34,716 nt of DNA, taken from positions 1-34,716 of the forward strand of contig JAFQQV010000051.1 of NCBI GenBank assembly GCA_017410425.1. The letters run 5' to 3'. Positions 23,561 to 31,883 of the stretch are shown here, one piece after another. The translations under genes were made by a program, and so were the position numbers. Below the pieces are notes generated by a model. It saw nothing but the letters and a program-made list of their open reading frames with translations. It was not told where the DNA came from and made no database searches. Source of the stretch: Oscillospiraceae bacterium (GTDB taxonomy: Bacteria > Bacillota > Clostridia > Oscillospirales > Oscillospiraceae). Position 1 is the first letter of the stretch. Each line of letters starts with the position of its first letter.

Positions 23561-25027
23561 ATGAGAAAAAGCGGTATTTTGATGCATATATCCTCCCTGC
23601 CCGGCCCCTACGGCATTGGCAGCATGGGTAAATGCGCATATGATTTTGCAGATTTCCTCTGCAAGGCCGGACAGAGCTATTGGCAGATTCTCCCGCTAAG
23701 CCCCACGGGTTACGGTGATTCCCCTTACCAGAGCTTTTCCATCTTTGCAGGTAACCCATATCTTATTGATCTTGACGCGCTGATTGAATCCGGGCTTCTC
23801 AATCAGGAAGAAGTGGACGCAGTGAAGTGGTTTGACGATGAAAAAAGCGTTGACTACGGATGCCTCTATGAAAACCGGGGCAGGCTGCTTATGCTGGCCT
23901 ACCAGCGCTATACTCCCGACGAGAGCTTTGACAGCTTTGTAAAGGATAATCCCTGGCTTGAAAATTACAGCCTGTTCATGGCCCTTAAAGAGTATTTCGG
24001 CGGCGTTCCATGGCAGAACTGGCCTGAGGAGCTGGTCTTGCGCGACGAAGCTGCAATGAACGAGTTCCGCGAAAAGCTCTCCCGTGAGTGCGGCTACCAC
24101 AGCTTTGTGCAGTATATTTTCTACAGTCAGTGGCAGAAGCTGCGCGCCTACGCCAACAGCAAGGGCCTGAGCATCATTGGTGACGTGCCTATCTATGTCC
24201 CTCTGGACTGTGCCGATGTCTGGGCCAGCCCCAGGCTCTTCCAGCTGGACGAACACTGCCGTCCCACCGGCCTTGCCGGCTGTCCTCCCGATTCCTTCTG
24301 TGCTGATGGTCAGTTCTGGGGCAATCCCCTTTACAACTGGGATATCATGAAGGAAGAGGGCTATGCGTGGTGGATTGAGCGCCTTGACGCTGCCCAGCGC
24401 ATGTACGATATTGTCCGCTTTGACCATTTCCGTGGTTTTGAGAGCTATTGGGCCATCCCCGCCGATGCCGCCACCGCTGCCGAAGGCAAATGGGTTATCG
24501 GCCCCGGCATGGACTTTATCTCCGCTGTGCAGAAGGGTCTGCCCGGTCTGGACTGTATAGCTGAGGATCTGGGCTATGTTACCCCTGAGGTGCGTCAGCT
24601 GCAGGAGGATTCCGGCTATCCAGGCATGAAGGTGCTGGAGTTTGCTTTTGACTCCCACGAGGAGGGCAACTACCTGCCTTATACCTATCCTGTCAATTCC
24701 GTGTGCTATTCCGGCACCCACGACAATCTGACCCTCAAGCAGTGGATGGATGAAGCCATCCCTGCTGACCGACAGCATGCAATAGATTATCTTGGTCTCA
24801 ACGAGGGTGAGGGTTATATCAAGGGCCTTATCCGCGGCTGCATGGCTTCTGTAAGCAGGATGTGCATCATTCAGATGCAGGATTATCTTGAGCTGGGCGC
24901 AGAGGGCCGCATGAACAGCCCCGGTACTCTGGGCACAAACTGGACCTGGCGCGCCGAGGCCGGTTTTGACAGCGATGAGCTTGCCGCCTACATCCGCACA
25001 CTTACCGAGCGCTACGGCAGAATTTAA
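23561..25027 (+). CDS. malQ: 4-alpha-glucanotransferase (MalQ, GH77), copy 1
   Basis: Moves maltosyl or longer glucan units between maltodextrins, releasing glucose and rebuilding chains. The 488 residues are normal for bacterial GH77. Catalytic positions are visible: nucleophile Asp288 in VRFDHFRGFE, acid/base Glu335 in IAEDLGYVTPEV, and transition-state Asp388 in SGTHDNLTL. The N-terminal SSLPGPYGIGSMG and SYWQILPLSPTGYGDSPYQS also match. The ATG at 23561 has TAAGGAG upstream and is preferred to earlier openings of the frame. It is at the end of the uptake operon, just after the LacI gene. A second, more distant malQ follows 1 kb downstream; the two may differ in chain-length preference. 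Confidence 0.95.
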   Translation: MRKSGILMHISSLPGPYGIGSMGKCAYDFADFLCKAGQSYWQILPLSPTGYGDSPYQSFSIFAGNPYLIDLDALIESGLLNQEEVDAVKWFDDEKSVDYGCLYENRGRLLMLAYQRYTPDESFDSFVKDNPWLENYSLFMALKEYFGGVPWQNWPEELVLRDEAAMNEFREKLSRECGYHSFVQYIFYSQWQKLRAYANSKGLSIIGDVPIYVPLDCADVWASPRLFQLDEHCRPTGLAGCPPDSFCADGQFWGNPLYNWDIMKEEGYAWWIERLDAAQRMYDIVRFDHFRGFESYWAIPADAATAAEGKWVIGPGMDFISAVQKGLPGLDCIAEDLGYVTPEVRQLQEDSGYPGMKVLEFAFDSHEEGNYLPYTYPVNSVCYSGTHDNLTLKQWMDEAIPADRQHAIDYLGLNEGEGYIKGLIRGCMASVSRMCIIQMQDYLELGAEGRMNSPGTLGTNWTWRAEAGFDSDELAAYIRTLTERYGRI

Positions 25028-25035
25028 GACTATAA

Positions 25036-25075
25036 GCATTACCCGGACCGGATTATTCCAGTTCGGGTTTTTTGA
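25036..25075 (+). terminator. Terminator of the malQ copy 1 operon
   Basis: ACCCGGACCGG (25041-25051) pairs with CCAGTTCGGGT (25058-25068) with one G-U pair and one mismatch, around ATTATT, followed by TTTTT. Confidence 0.8.
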
Positions 25076-25114
25076 TACAGTTTTATTTTTTTGTCTCATG
25101 TTGTCGATTATTGA

Positions 25115-25143
25115 TTGGATTAAAACTGAATATATAGTATAAT
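25115..25143 (+). promoter_or_regulatory. Promoter of the cysteine-rich membrane protein gene
   Basis: TTGGAT (25115-25120), 17 bases, perfect TATAAT (25138-25143). Confidence 0.6.
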
Positions 25144-25176
25144 TTATTTCAGTTTTTTAGAAAGCGAAGTGTTGAT

Positions 25177-25941
25177 TTGGCTCTGTTTATGAAGATGTCC
25201 CCCACATCTGTTATGCACTACCTCAAGCTAGTGGGCAGGAGCGCCATGTTCCTGCTGGCAGTGGTTTTATATATTATCGGAAAAATAAATGCCAATGGTA
25301 TGTTTGCCGGCTTTGAAAACAGCCTGCTGCCCCTGATTTACACAGTGATCTTTTCCTTTGAAATGCTGCTGCGCTTCTTCCCCTCCAAGCTTGAGAGCAT
25401 GGGCTGCCAGAAGCATTTCAAGCAGAATTTCAAGGCCCGGGGTCAGATAGACAGAAAGGCGCTGAGAAAGCGTTCTCTCAAGGCCGTTACGCCTGTGATA
25501 ATCTTCTGGGTGCTGCTCAACGGGCTTATTTTCGCGCTTTATTTTGCAGGCATCATCGACTGGGGTGTGCTGGTTCTCATTTCCCTTGCATACTCAATCT
25601 GCGACATGATATGCATTCTGTTCTTCTGCCCCTTCCAGAGCTGGATGATGTTCAACAAATGCTGCGGCAGCTGCCGGATTTACAATTGGGACTTTATAAT
25701 GATGTTCACGCCCCTGATTTTCTTCCGGCACCCCTTTGCATATGTGCTGCTTGGCTTGTCTCTGCTGCTCCTGCTGCGCTGGGAGCTGGGTGCATATTTC
25801 ACTCCGGAACGATATTTCGAGGACAGCAATGCCTGTCTTAGCTGCGCCAACTGCACAGAGCATCTCTGCCACCACAAAAAGCAGCTGCGCGGCCTGCACA
25901 AGCGCCTTATCCGCATGGGATATGAATTAATAAGAAAGTAA
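25177..25941 (+). CDS. Multi-pass membrane protein with two cysteine clusters, unknown function
   Basis: A 254-residue protein (from TTG at 25177; 250 from ATG at 25189, start undecided because no clear ribosome site is visible). About four to five hydrophobic segments lie between residues 20 and 200, with a basic loop at 85-102. Two cysteine groups stand out. One is KCCGSCRIYNWD (Cys162, 163, 166) next to a membrane segment, with Cys142, 146 and 151 before it. The other is NACLSCANCTEHLCHHKK (Cys220, 223, 226, 231) in the C-terminal tail. The CxxCxxC spacing resembles metal or iron-sulfur ligands. I do not recognise the family. It has its own promoter and terminator and separates the two malQ genes. 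A redox or metal-binding membrane role is possible, but not shown. Confidence 0.8.
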   Translation: MALFMKMSPTSVMHYLKLVGRSAMFLLAVVLYIIGKINANGMFAGFENSLLPLIYTVIFSFEMLLRFFPSKLESMGCQKHFKQNFKARGQIDRKALRKRSLKAVTPVIIFWVLLNGLIFALYFAGIIDWGVLVLISLAYSICDMICILFFCPFQSWMMFNKCCGSCRIYNWDFIMMFTPLIFFRHPFAYVLLGLSLLLLLRWELGAYFTPERYFEDSNACLSCANCTEHLCHHKKQLRGLHKRLIRMGYELIRK

Positions 25942-25947
25942 ATCAAG

Positions 25948-25980
25948 GCCCTCTGAATGTGCTTCAGAGGGCTTATTTTG
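25948..25980 (+). terminator. Terminator of the membrane protein gene
   Basis: GCCCTCTGAA (25948-25957) pairs with TTCAGAGGGC (25963-25972) around TGTGC, followed by TTATTTTG. Confidence 0.85.
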
Positions 25981-26009
25981 TTGACTATATGGCACAAAAT
26001 TGGTAAAAT
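25981..26009 (+). promoter_or_regulatory. Promoter of malQ copy 2
   Basis: TTGACT (25981-25986), 17 bases, TAAAAT (26004-26009). It starts immediately after the preceding terminator, so the second malQ is transcribed separately. No LacI-type palindrome lies near it. Confidence 0.7.
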
Positions 26010-26055
26010 GTATATACGGGTTTTTCCCGAATATTTGTTTTGAAAAGGATTCATT

Positions 26056-27585
26056 ATGGAACGCAGCAGTGGTATTTTGATGCACATGAGCTCCCTGCCC
26101 TCTCCTTACGGAATCGGCAGCATGGGCAAGTGCGCCTACAAATTTGTTGATTTTCTGGCTGAGGCCGGACAGAAATATTGGCAGCTTCTCCCCCTGGGTC
26201 CTACCAGCATCGGCAACAGCCCTTATTCCTCTTACTCCACCTTTGCCGGCAACCCCTATCTGATTGACCTTGATCTACTGGTTGAGTATGGTCTGCTCAA
26301 GCGCAAGGAGCTCAACGCCATCGACTGGGGTGACAATGTTGAGCGTGTGGATTTTGGCAAGATTGCTGCTAACAAGGACAATATCCTGCGCCTTGCCTAC
26401 AGCCGCAGAACTGAGGAGCAGATCGAGGAGTGCATGGAATTTCGCGCCGAAAACCGCAGCTGGCTTGATAACTACGCCCTGTATATGGCACTGAAAAAGC
26501 ACTTTGAAAATAAAAACTGGATGGACTGGCCCGAGGACATCCGCAAGCGCTGGCCCGAAGCCGTAGAGTACTACACTGAGCTTCTCGCCGATGAGATGGA
26601 TTATCAGTTCTTCCAGCAGTATCTTTTCTTCAAGCAGTGGAAGGTTCTGAGAGCTTATGCCGCTGAAAAAGGCATTAAGTTTATCGGCGATATTCCCTTC
26701 TATGTTGCGCTGGATTCCGCCGATGTCTGGAGTGAGCCTCATTTCTTCCAGCTGGACAGCGAGAACAGACCTGTTGAGATTTCCGGTGTTCCCCCTGATG
26801 CCTTCTCTGAGGATGGGCAGCTCTGGGGCAACCCCCTCTATAACTTCGATGCTATGCGCGAAGATGGCTACGGCTGGTGGATCCGCCGTGTTGGCGGCGC
26901 TGAAAAGCTCTACGACATGATCCGCATTGACCATTTCCGTGCTTTCGAAAGCTATTGGGCTGTGCCTGCCGATGCTGAGTCTGCAAAACTGGGCAAGTGG
27001 CGTCCCGGCCCCGGCATGGATCTGGTTGGGCGTCTTACCGGTTGGTTCAAGGATCTCAAGTTTATTGCGGAGGATCTGGGCATTATCACTCCCGAAGTCC
27101 GCAAGCTGCTGGACGATTCCAAGCTGCCCGGCATGAAGGTTCTTCAGTTCGCCTTTGACGCATCCTGGGAGTCCAACTATGTACCACATCGCTGTGTTGA
27201 AAACAGCGTTTGCTTTGTTGGCACCCACGACAACGACACCGTTAAAGGCTGGCTTAAGACCGAAAAGAAGGAAAACGTCAGCTTTGCAAAGAAATACATG
27301 AACATCAGCGAAGACGAAGGCTGGTGCTGGGGCATGATTCGCACCGGTATGTCCACTGTAAGCTCCATCTTCGTTGTGCAGATGCAGGATGTGCTGGAAC
27401 TGGGTACCGAGCACCGCATGAACATCCCCGGTACTCCCGATGCAAACTGGGGTTGGCGTATGGCTCCCAAGGCCATTGACAAGAAGCTCAGCAAAAAGCT
27501 TGCTGAATACACCAAGAGATACGGCCGCTTCAACTATCCTCCCAAGAAGGAAGAAGAAAAGCCTAGCATCGAAGTCGCAGAATAA
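26056..27585 (+). CDS. malQ: 4-alpha-glucanotransferase (MalQ, GH77), copy 2
   Basis: Second disproportionating enzyme, 509 residues. Catalytic residues are Asp292 in IRIDHFRAFE, Glu339 in FIAEDLGIITPEV and Asp392 in VGTHDNDTV. N-terminal SSLPSPYGIGSMGKCAYKFV and KYWQLLPLGPTSIGNSPYSS match copy 1 closely, so the two are paralogues, but they differ in many positions and the C-terminal end (PPKKEEEKPSIEVAE) is an extra acidic-lysine tail. AAAAGGA precedes the ATG. Unlike copy 1 it has its own strong promoter and no LacI-type site, so it may act as a constitutive housekeeping copy in glycogen or maltodextrin turnover, with the other induced by substrate. That split is inference. Confidence 0.95.
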   Translation: MERSSGILMHMSSLPSPYGIGSMGKCAYKFVDFLAEAGQKYWQLLPLGPTSIGNSPYSSYSTFAGNPYLIDLDLLVEYGLLKRKELNAIDWGDNVERVDFGKIAANKDNILRLAYSRRTEEQIEECMEFRAENRSWLDNYALYMALKKHFENKNWMDWPEDIRKRWPEAVEYYTELLADEMDYQFFQQYLFFKQWKVLRAYAAEKGIKFIGDIPFYVALDSADVWSEPHFFQLDSENRPVEISGVPPDAFSEDGQLWGNPLYNFDAMREDGYGWWIRRVGGAEKLYDMIRIDHFRAFESYWAVPADAESAKLGKWRPGPGMDLVGRLTGWFKDLKFIAEDLGIITPEVRKLLDDSKLPGMKVLQFAFDASWESNYVPHRCVENSVCFVGTHDNDTVKGWLKTEKKENVSFAKKYMNISEDEGWCWGMIRTGMSTVSSIFVVQMQDVLELGTEHRMNIPGTPDANWGWRMAPKAIDKKLSKKLAEYTKRYGRFNYPPKKEEEKPSIEVAE

Positions 27586-27620
27586 AAAATATACCCTGCC
27601 TATAGGCAGGGTATATTTTT
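27585..27620. terminator. Bidirectional terminator between malQ and lepA
   Basis: AAAAATATACCCTGCC (27585-27600) pairs perfectly with GGCAGGGTATATTTTT (27605-27620) around TATA. Runs of A and T on both sides make it active in both directions. Confidence 0.9.
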
Positions 27621-29425
27621 TATTCGTCCAGTTTAAGCACTGCAAGGAAGGCCTCGGTGGGTATCTGTACAGTACCCAGCTGGCGCATTTTCTTTTTGCC
27701 TTCCTTCTGCTTCTCCAGCAGCTTCTTTTTACGGGTGATGTCACCGCCGTAGCACTTGGCAAGAACGTCCTTGCGCATGGCCTTTACGGTTTCACGAGCG
27801 ATTATCTTGCCGCCGATAGCAGCCTGAACAGGCACCTCGAAGAGCTGGCGAGGAATATTCTCCTTGAGCTTTTCGCAGAGCTTTCTGGCGCGTCCATAGG
27901 CCTTCTCACGGTGGGCAATAAGGCTGAGAGCATCAACCTGATCACCATTGAGGAGCATATCAACCTTTACAAGGTCGGAAAGCTTATAGTCGGTCAGCTC
28001 ATAGTCCAGAGAGGCGTAGCCCTTGGTGCGGGCCTTGAGAGTGTCAAAGAAGTCGTAGATAATCTCATTGAGAGGCATTTCATAGTGCATCTCAACCAGG
28101 CGGGTATCAAGATACTGCATATTCTTATACTCGCCGCGGCGATCCTGGCACAGAGGCATGATGTTGCCCACAAACTCGTTGGGCGTGATGATGGATACCT
28201 TCACATAGGGCTCATAGGCCTCGGCAATGTTGACAACCTCGGGATAGTTATGGGGATTGTCAACCATTACAACGCTGCCGTCGGTCTTGATGACCTTGTA
28301 GATAACGCTGGGCAAGGTGGTAACCAGTTCCAGGTCAAACTCACGCTCCAGACGCTCCTGAATGATTTCCATATGCAGCATGCCGAGGAAGCCGCAGCGG
28401 AAACCAAAGCCCAGCGCAACAGAGCTTTCAGGCTCATAGGACAGGGATGCGTCGTTGAGCTTCAGCTTGTCCAGAGCTTCGCGCAGGTCAGGGTACTTGG
28501 AGCCGTCCTCAGTGTAGATACCGCAGTAGACCATGGGCCTTGCAGGGCGGTAACCGGGCAGAGCCTCAGTGGCGGGACGGGAAGCCAGGGTGACAGTGTC
28601 GCCAACCTGAGTGTCAGCAACATTCTTGATGCTGGCGGTAAAGTAGCCAACGTCGCCGGCTGCCAGTTCTTCACAGGGCTCAAGGCCGATGGGACGCAGG
28701 TGGCCCACTTCCACGACCTTGTACTTGGCGCCGGTGGACATGAGCAGAATCTCGCTGTCACGGCGGATCTTGCCGTCGATTATGCGCATGAAAACGATAA
28801 CGCCGCGGTAGTTATCATACTGGCTGTCAAAAATCAGAGCTTTCAAAGGTGCATCGGGATCGCCTGTGGGTGCGGGGATATTCTTTACAACATCCTCCAG
28901 CACAGCCTCAACATTGATGCCGGCCTTGGCGCTGATCTCAGGTGCATCCTGTGCGGGCAGGCCGATAATCTCCTCAATCTCGTCCTTGACGCGCTGAGGG
29001 TCAGCGGCGGGAAGATCGATCTTATTTATGCAGGGCAGAATCTCCAGATTATTGTCCAGGGCAAGGTAAGTGTTGGACAGGGTCTGGGCCTCAACACCCT
29101 GGGAGGCGTCTACCACCAGCACTGCGCCTTCGCAGGCTGCCAGAGAGCGGCTGACCTCATAGTTAAAGTCAACATGGCCCGGGGTGTCAATCAGGTTGAG
29201 AGTATACTCCTGACCGTCCTTTGCCTTGTAGTTGAGACCTACTGCGCGGGCTTTGATGGTTATGCCGCGCTCACGCTCCAGATCCATATTATCTAGAATC
29301 TGATCCTCCATTATACGCTGCTCAACAGCGCCGCAGGCCTCGATTAGTCTGTCGGAAAGGGTGGATTTGCCGTGGTCTATATGGGCAATTATGGAGAAAT
29401 TGCGTATATTCTCCTGCTTAATCAT
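27620..29425 (-). CDS. lepA: Translation elongation factor 4 (LepA, back-translocating GTPase)
   Basis: A 601-residue ribosomal GTPase, the standard length, that mobilises stalled ribosomes and aids initiation and assembly. GTPase motifs are AHIDHGKST (about 14-22), the switch-II DTPGH and [10 protein letters not shown]. LepA-specific signatures include [33 protein letters not shown] and the C-terminal [20 protein letters not shown], which binds the tRNA arm and separates LepA from EF-G and TypA. AGGAGGA lies before the ATG at 29425. The start overlaps the stop of the upstream XRE gene by four bases (ATGA), so the two are translationally coupled. Confidence 0.97.
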   Translation of the reverse strand: MIKQENIRNFSIIAHIDHGKSTLSDRLIEACGAVEQRIMEDQILDNMDLERERGITIKARAVGLNYKAKDGQEYTLNLIDTPGHVDFNYEVSRSLAACEGAVLVVDASQGVEAQTLSNTYLALDNNLEILPCINKIDLPAADPQRVKDEIEEIIGLPAQDAPEISAKAGINVEAVLEDVVKNIPAPTGDPDAPLKALIFDSQYDNYRGVIVFMRIIDGKIRRDSEILLMSTGAKYKVVEVGHLRPIGLEPCEELAAGDVGYFTASIKNVADTQVGDTVTLASRPATEALPGYRPARPMVYCGIYTEDGSKYPDLREALDKLKLNDASLSYEPESSVALGFGFRCGFLGMLHMEIIQERLEREFDLELVTTLPSVIYKVIKTDGSVVMVDNPHNYPEVVNIAEAYEPYVKVSIITPNEFVGNIMPLCQDRRGEYKNMQYLDTRLVEMHYEMPLNEIIYDFFDTLKARTKGYASLDYELTDYKLSDLVKVDMLLNGDQVDALSLIAHREKAYGRARKLCEKLKENIPRQLFEVPVQAAIGGKIIARETVKAMRKDVLAKCYGGDITRKKKLLEKQKEGKKKMRQLGTVQIPTEAFLAVLKLDE

Positions 29426-29748
29426 ATTTTGTCCTCCTCGGTGGAAAGCTGTTTTACTTCCTGTCTGGCCTTATCCAGAATCTGCTGCATATTATCCAGA
29501 AAATCCACTGTCATTGCAGCTATATTGTGGACTGGGTTTGTATTATCACTGCGGCAGAGAAGATAATCCGCGCTCACGCCATAATAGTCACAGGCGCGGC
29601 AGACAAAGCTAAGGCCCGGCTCTCTGACGCCGTTTTCATAATGGCTCAACAAAGCCTGGCTTATATTCAGATCAGCCGCGGCGGCTCGTTGGCTTATATT
29701 CCGCTCCCGGCGCAGGGCCGAAAGGGTCTCAGGAAAGCTTCTTTCCAT
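29422..29748 (-). CDS. XRE-family helix-turn-helix regulator coupled to lepA
   Basis: A 108-residue Cro/CI-type DNA-binding protein. The helix-turn-helix (residues about 6-60) has [20 protein letters not shown] and [17 protein letters not shown], followed by [15 protein letters not shown], the classical XRE layout with DYLL at the end of the fold. The C-terminal 40 residues are probably helical (residues 72-100) and may serve dimerisation. It is the first gene of the transcript (promoter TTTACA-17-TATAAT) and ends inside the lepA start codon (ATGA overlap). No effector domain is seen. It could autoregulate, setting lepA levels; the real target is not known. Confidence 0.88.
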   Translation of the reverse strand: MERSFPETLSALRRERNISQRAAAADLNISQALLSHYENGVREPGLSFVCRACDYYGVSADYLLCRSDNTNPVHNIAAMTVDFLDNMQQILDKARQEVKQLSTEEDKI

Positions 29749-29785
29749 CGCTCACTCACCTTGTCAATTTGATAACAGTTAGTAT

Positions 29786-29814
29786 ATTATAGCCTTGCTT
29801 TTACGCTTTGTAAA
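29786..29814 (-). promoter_or_regulatory. Promoter of the XRE-lepA operon
   Basis: On the minus strand TTTACA (29814-29809), 17 bases, perfect TATAAT (29791-29786), 37 bases before the ATG at 29748. Confidence 0.75.
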
Positions 29815-29835
29815 TAGAAAAATGTTCATTTTATC

Positions 29836-29864
29836 TTGAAATTAGTGCACGATAGTGATACATT
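29836..29864 (+). promoter_or_regulatory. Candidate promoter of pta
   Basis: TTGAAA (29836-29841), 17 bases, TACATT (29859-29864). The -10 is mediocre; a TATAAA overlaps at 29864. The start would be near 29871. Confidence 0.4.
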
Positions 29865-29881
29865 ATAAAAAAGGCGTTTAA

Positions 29882-29896
29882 TTTAGAGCGTCTAAA
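29882..29896. promoter_or_regulatory. TTTAGA-GCG-TCTAAA dyad in the pta leader
   Basis: Perfect 6-3-6 inverted repeat about 11 bases after the predicted pta start. It could be an operator or a small hairpin in the leader; the binder is unknown. Confidence 0.4.
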
Positions 29897-29937
29897 ATCG
29901 GTATTAAATTTTAACCCTTTTTTTGGAGGTATTTTTT

Positions 29938-30960
29938 ATGCTCGAGAACTTTATGGAGATACTCAGAAAGAATCATCGTTCCATCGCTTTTGCTGAGGGT
30001 ACTGACCCCCGTATAATCCAGGCCGCCTGCCGTCTCAGAGACGAAGGTATCCTTACCCCTGTTCTCATTGGTAACCGCCAGATTATCGACGGCGCCGCTG
30101 TCAGAGCCGGCTGTGATGTAAGAGACATTGAGGTTATTGATCCTCACAAGTACGAGCATATTGATGTTATGGTCAAGGTTATGGTCAAGGCTCGTAACGG
30201 CAAGCTCACTGAAGAGCAGGCACGCGCCACCCTTATGCAGCCCCACTACTTTGGCACCATGCTGCTTAAGACCGGTATGGTCGATGCCCATCTCTGCGGT
30301 GCTGTTTACACCACTGCTGATACCGTCCGTGCAGCTCTGCAGCTGCTGAAGACCTCCCCCGGTAACTCCATGGTTTCTTCCTGCTTTATCCTTATCAGAG
30401 AGGATGACATGAAGTGCTTTGCTGACTGTGGTCTGAACATCAGCTACGAAGATACTCTTGACAAGAAGGGTAATGTTATACGCAGCGCATCTGACAAGCT
30501 GGCCGAAGTGGCTCACCAGACCGCCATTACTGCTAAGGCCTTCGGCATGGATCCCAAAGTCGCATTTCTGTCTTACTCCACCAAGGGTTCCGGTCACGGT
30601 CCTGAGGTTGACCTGATGCGTGATGCATGCTACCTGTTCAAGAAGAAGTATCCTGAATTCCCTGCAGACGGCGAAATGCAGTACGACTGTGCTGTTGTTC
30701 CTGAGGTTGGCCAGCGCAAGATGCCCGGCAGCATTGTTGCTGGTCATGCCAACACCTTCATTTTCCCTGACATTTCTGCTGGTAACATCGGTTACAAGCT
30801 GTTCCAGTATGCTGGTGGTTACTACGCTCTCGGCCCCATTCTTCAGGGTCTGGGCGGCCCCATGAACGACCTTTCCCGAGGCTGCAATGTTGAAGAAGTA
30901 TACCTGATGAGCATTATCACTGCTGCAATGGGTATTTTTGCAGACCGTTTCAAGGTATAA
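29938..30960 (+). CDS. pta: Phosphate acetyltransferase
   Basis: Converts acetyl-CoA and phosphate to acetyl phosphate and CoA, the first half of the acetate-forming ATP pathway. The 340 residues match the short single-domain Pta class. Visible blocks are IAFAEGTDPRIIQAA (17-31), FLSYSTKGSG (209-218), SIVAGHANTFIFPDISAGN (266-284), and PMNDLSRGCNVEEVYLM near the C-terminus. GGAGGT lies seven bases before the ATG at 29938; a TTG further up in the frame overlaps that site. No acetate kinase gene is adjacent, so ackA must be elsewhere. Short phosphotransacylases also include phosphate butyryltransferase, but the motifs favour Pta. It fits downstream of the PFOR at the left edge. Confidence 0.93.
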   Translation: MLENFMEILRKNHRSIAFAEGTDPRIIQAACRLRDEGILTPVLIGNRQIIDGAAVRAGCDVRDIEVIDPHKYEHIDVMVKVMVKARNGKLTEEQARATLMQPHYFGTMLLKTGMVDAHLCGAVYTTADTVRAALQLLKTSPGNSMVSSCFILIREDDMKCFADCGLNISYEDTLDKKGNVIRSASDKLAEVAHQTAITAKAFGMDPKVAFLSYSTKGSGHGPEVDLMRDACYLFKKKYPEFPADGEMQYDCAVVPEVGQRKMPGSIVAGHANTFIFPDISAGNIGYKLFQYAGGYYALGPILQGLGGPMNDLSRGCNVEEVYLMSIITAAMGIFADRFKV

Positions 30961-30967
30961 TTTTTAA

Positions 30968-30994
30968 GGCGGGTCAAAATGACCCGCCTCTTTT
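30968..30994 (+). terminator. Terminator of pta
   Basis: GGCGGGTCA (30968-30976) pairs with TGACCCGCC (30980-30988) around AAA, followed by TCTTTT. The tadA gene starts 22 bases further on, so read-through may contribute to its expression. Confidence 0.85.
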
Positions 30995-31015
30995 AATACT
31001 GTTTCAGGAGTATAT

Positions 31016-31462
31016 ATGGACAGAGAGCATTATATGCAGCTCGCGATGGAGCTTGCAAAAGAAGCCTTTGAAAACAACGAGGTTCCGGTTGGCTGTATTA
31101 TTTGCGGCCCTGATGGAACAATCATAGGCAGGGGGCGCAACAGACGTGAGGAAAGTTCTGACGCCACAGCCCATGCTGAAATTGAAGCCATTCGTGAAGC
31201 CTGTCGTGTTCGTGGCGACTGGAGACTTGATGACTGCACTATGTTTGTTACACTTGAACCCTGTCCAATGTGTACCGGGGCCATAATTAACTCACGGATT
31301 CCAAAGCTTGTCTTTGGGGCGCGCGATGCGGTTACAGGTTCGTGTGGCAGTGTAATTGATCTGTTCTGCGAAAACTACGGGCACAGGCCGGCGGTTTTTC
31401 CAGGTGTGTTGCAAGAAGATTCAGCCGGCTTATTAAAAGACTTCTTTAAAACCAAAAGATAA
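31016..31462 (+). CDS. tadA: tRNA-specific adenosine deaminase
   Basis: Deaminates A34 to inosine in tRNA-Arg(ACG), which lets it read CGU, CGC and CGA codons. The 148-residue length is normal. Zinc and catalytic residues are His53 and Glu55 in ATAHAEIEAI and Cys83 and Cys86 in TLEPCPMCTGAI. The SRIPKLVFGARD stretch (93-104) is also conserved. The C-terminal FFKTKR is a lysine-rich helix typical of TadA. CAGGAG precedes the ATG. It is between pta and the convergent ribosomal cluster. A related cytosine or guanine deaminase is unlikely given the match. Confidence 0.95.
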   Translation: MDREHYMQLAMELAKEAFENNEVPVGCIICGPDGTIIGRGRNRREESSDATAHAEIEAIREACRVRGDWRLDDCTMFVTLEPCPMCTGAIINSRIPKLVFGARDAVTGSCGSVIDLFCENYGHRPAVFPGVLQEDSAGLLKDFFKTKR

Positions 31463-31469
31463 AATAAAA

Positions 31470-31500
31470 AGCAGATATGACTTTCGTCATATCTGCTTTT
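31470..31500. terminator. Bidirectional terminator between tadA and rplQ
   Basis: AAGCAGATATGAC pairs with GTCATATCTGCTT around TTTC, with T-runs on both strands. It ends tadA and the ribosomal operon. Confidence 0.88.
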
Positions 31501-31515
31501 AACTTAGATCAGGGA

Positions 31516-31857
31516 TTAAACGAGCTCAATAACTGCAACCTCTGCAGCATCGCCACGGCGTGCGCCGATGCGGGTGATGCGGGTGTAGCCGCCGTTACGG
31601 TCAGCGTACTTGGGTGCCAGCTCATCGAAGACCTTCTTTGCAACGTCTTCACGGGTGATGAAGCTGAGAGCCTGACGGTAAGAAGCCAGATCCTTGGCCT
31701 TACCAAGAGTTATCATCTTCTCGGCGAGAGGTGCGATCTCCTTGCAGCGGGTAACGGTGGTCTCCATACGGCCGGTGGCCAGGAAATCGGTCACCTGCTG
31801 ACGGAGCATAGCCTTGCGCTGAGCAGTGGTCTTGCCGAGCTTTCTAGTTCCGGGCAT
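31516..31857 (-). CDS. rplQ: Large ribosomal subunit protein bL17
   Basis: A 113-residue protein near the exit tunnel of the large subunit. The start [19 protein letters not shown] (1-19) and the C-terminal [19 protein letters not shown] are diagnostic. GAAGGAGG lies before the ATG at 31857. Last gene of the infA to rplQ cluster, 26 bases after rpoA. The standard order rpsM-rpsK-rpsD-rpoA-rplQ is conserved in Firmicutes. Confidence 0.98.
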   Translation of the reverse strand: MPGTRKLGKTTAQRKAMLRQQVTDFLATGRMETTVTRCKEIAPLAEKMITLGKAKDLASYRQALSFITREDVAKKVFDELAPKYADRNGGYTRITRIGARRGDAAEVAVIELV

Positions 31858-31883
31858 AATAGCATTTCCTCCTTCTTGAGAGC

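Noticed and set aside
29842-29937. Riboswitch in the pta leader
   Set aside because: The leader is short and AT-rich with only one small dyad; no known aptamer pattern is visible.
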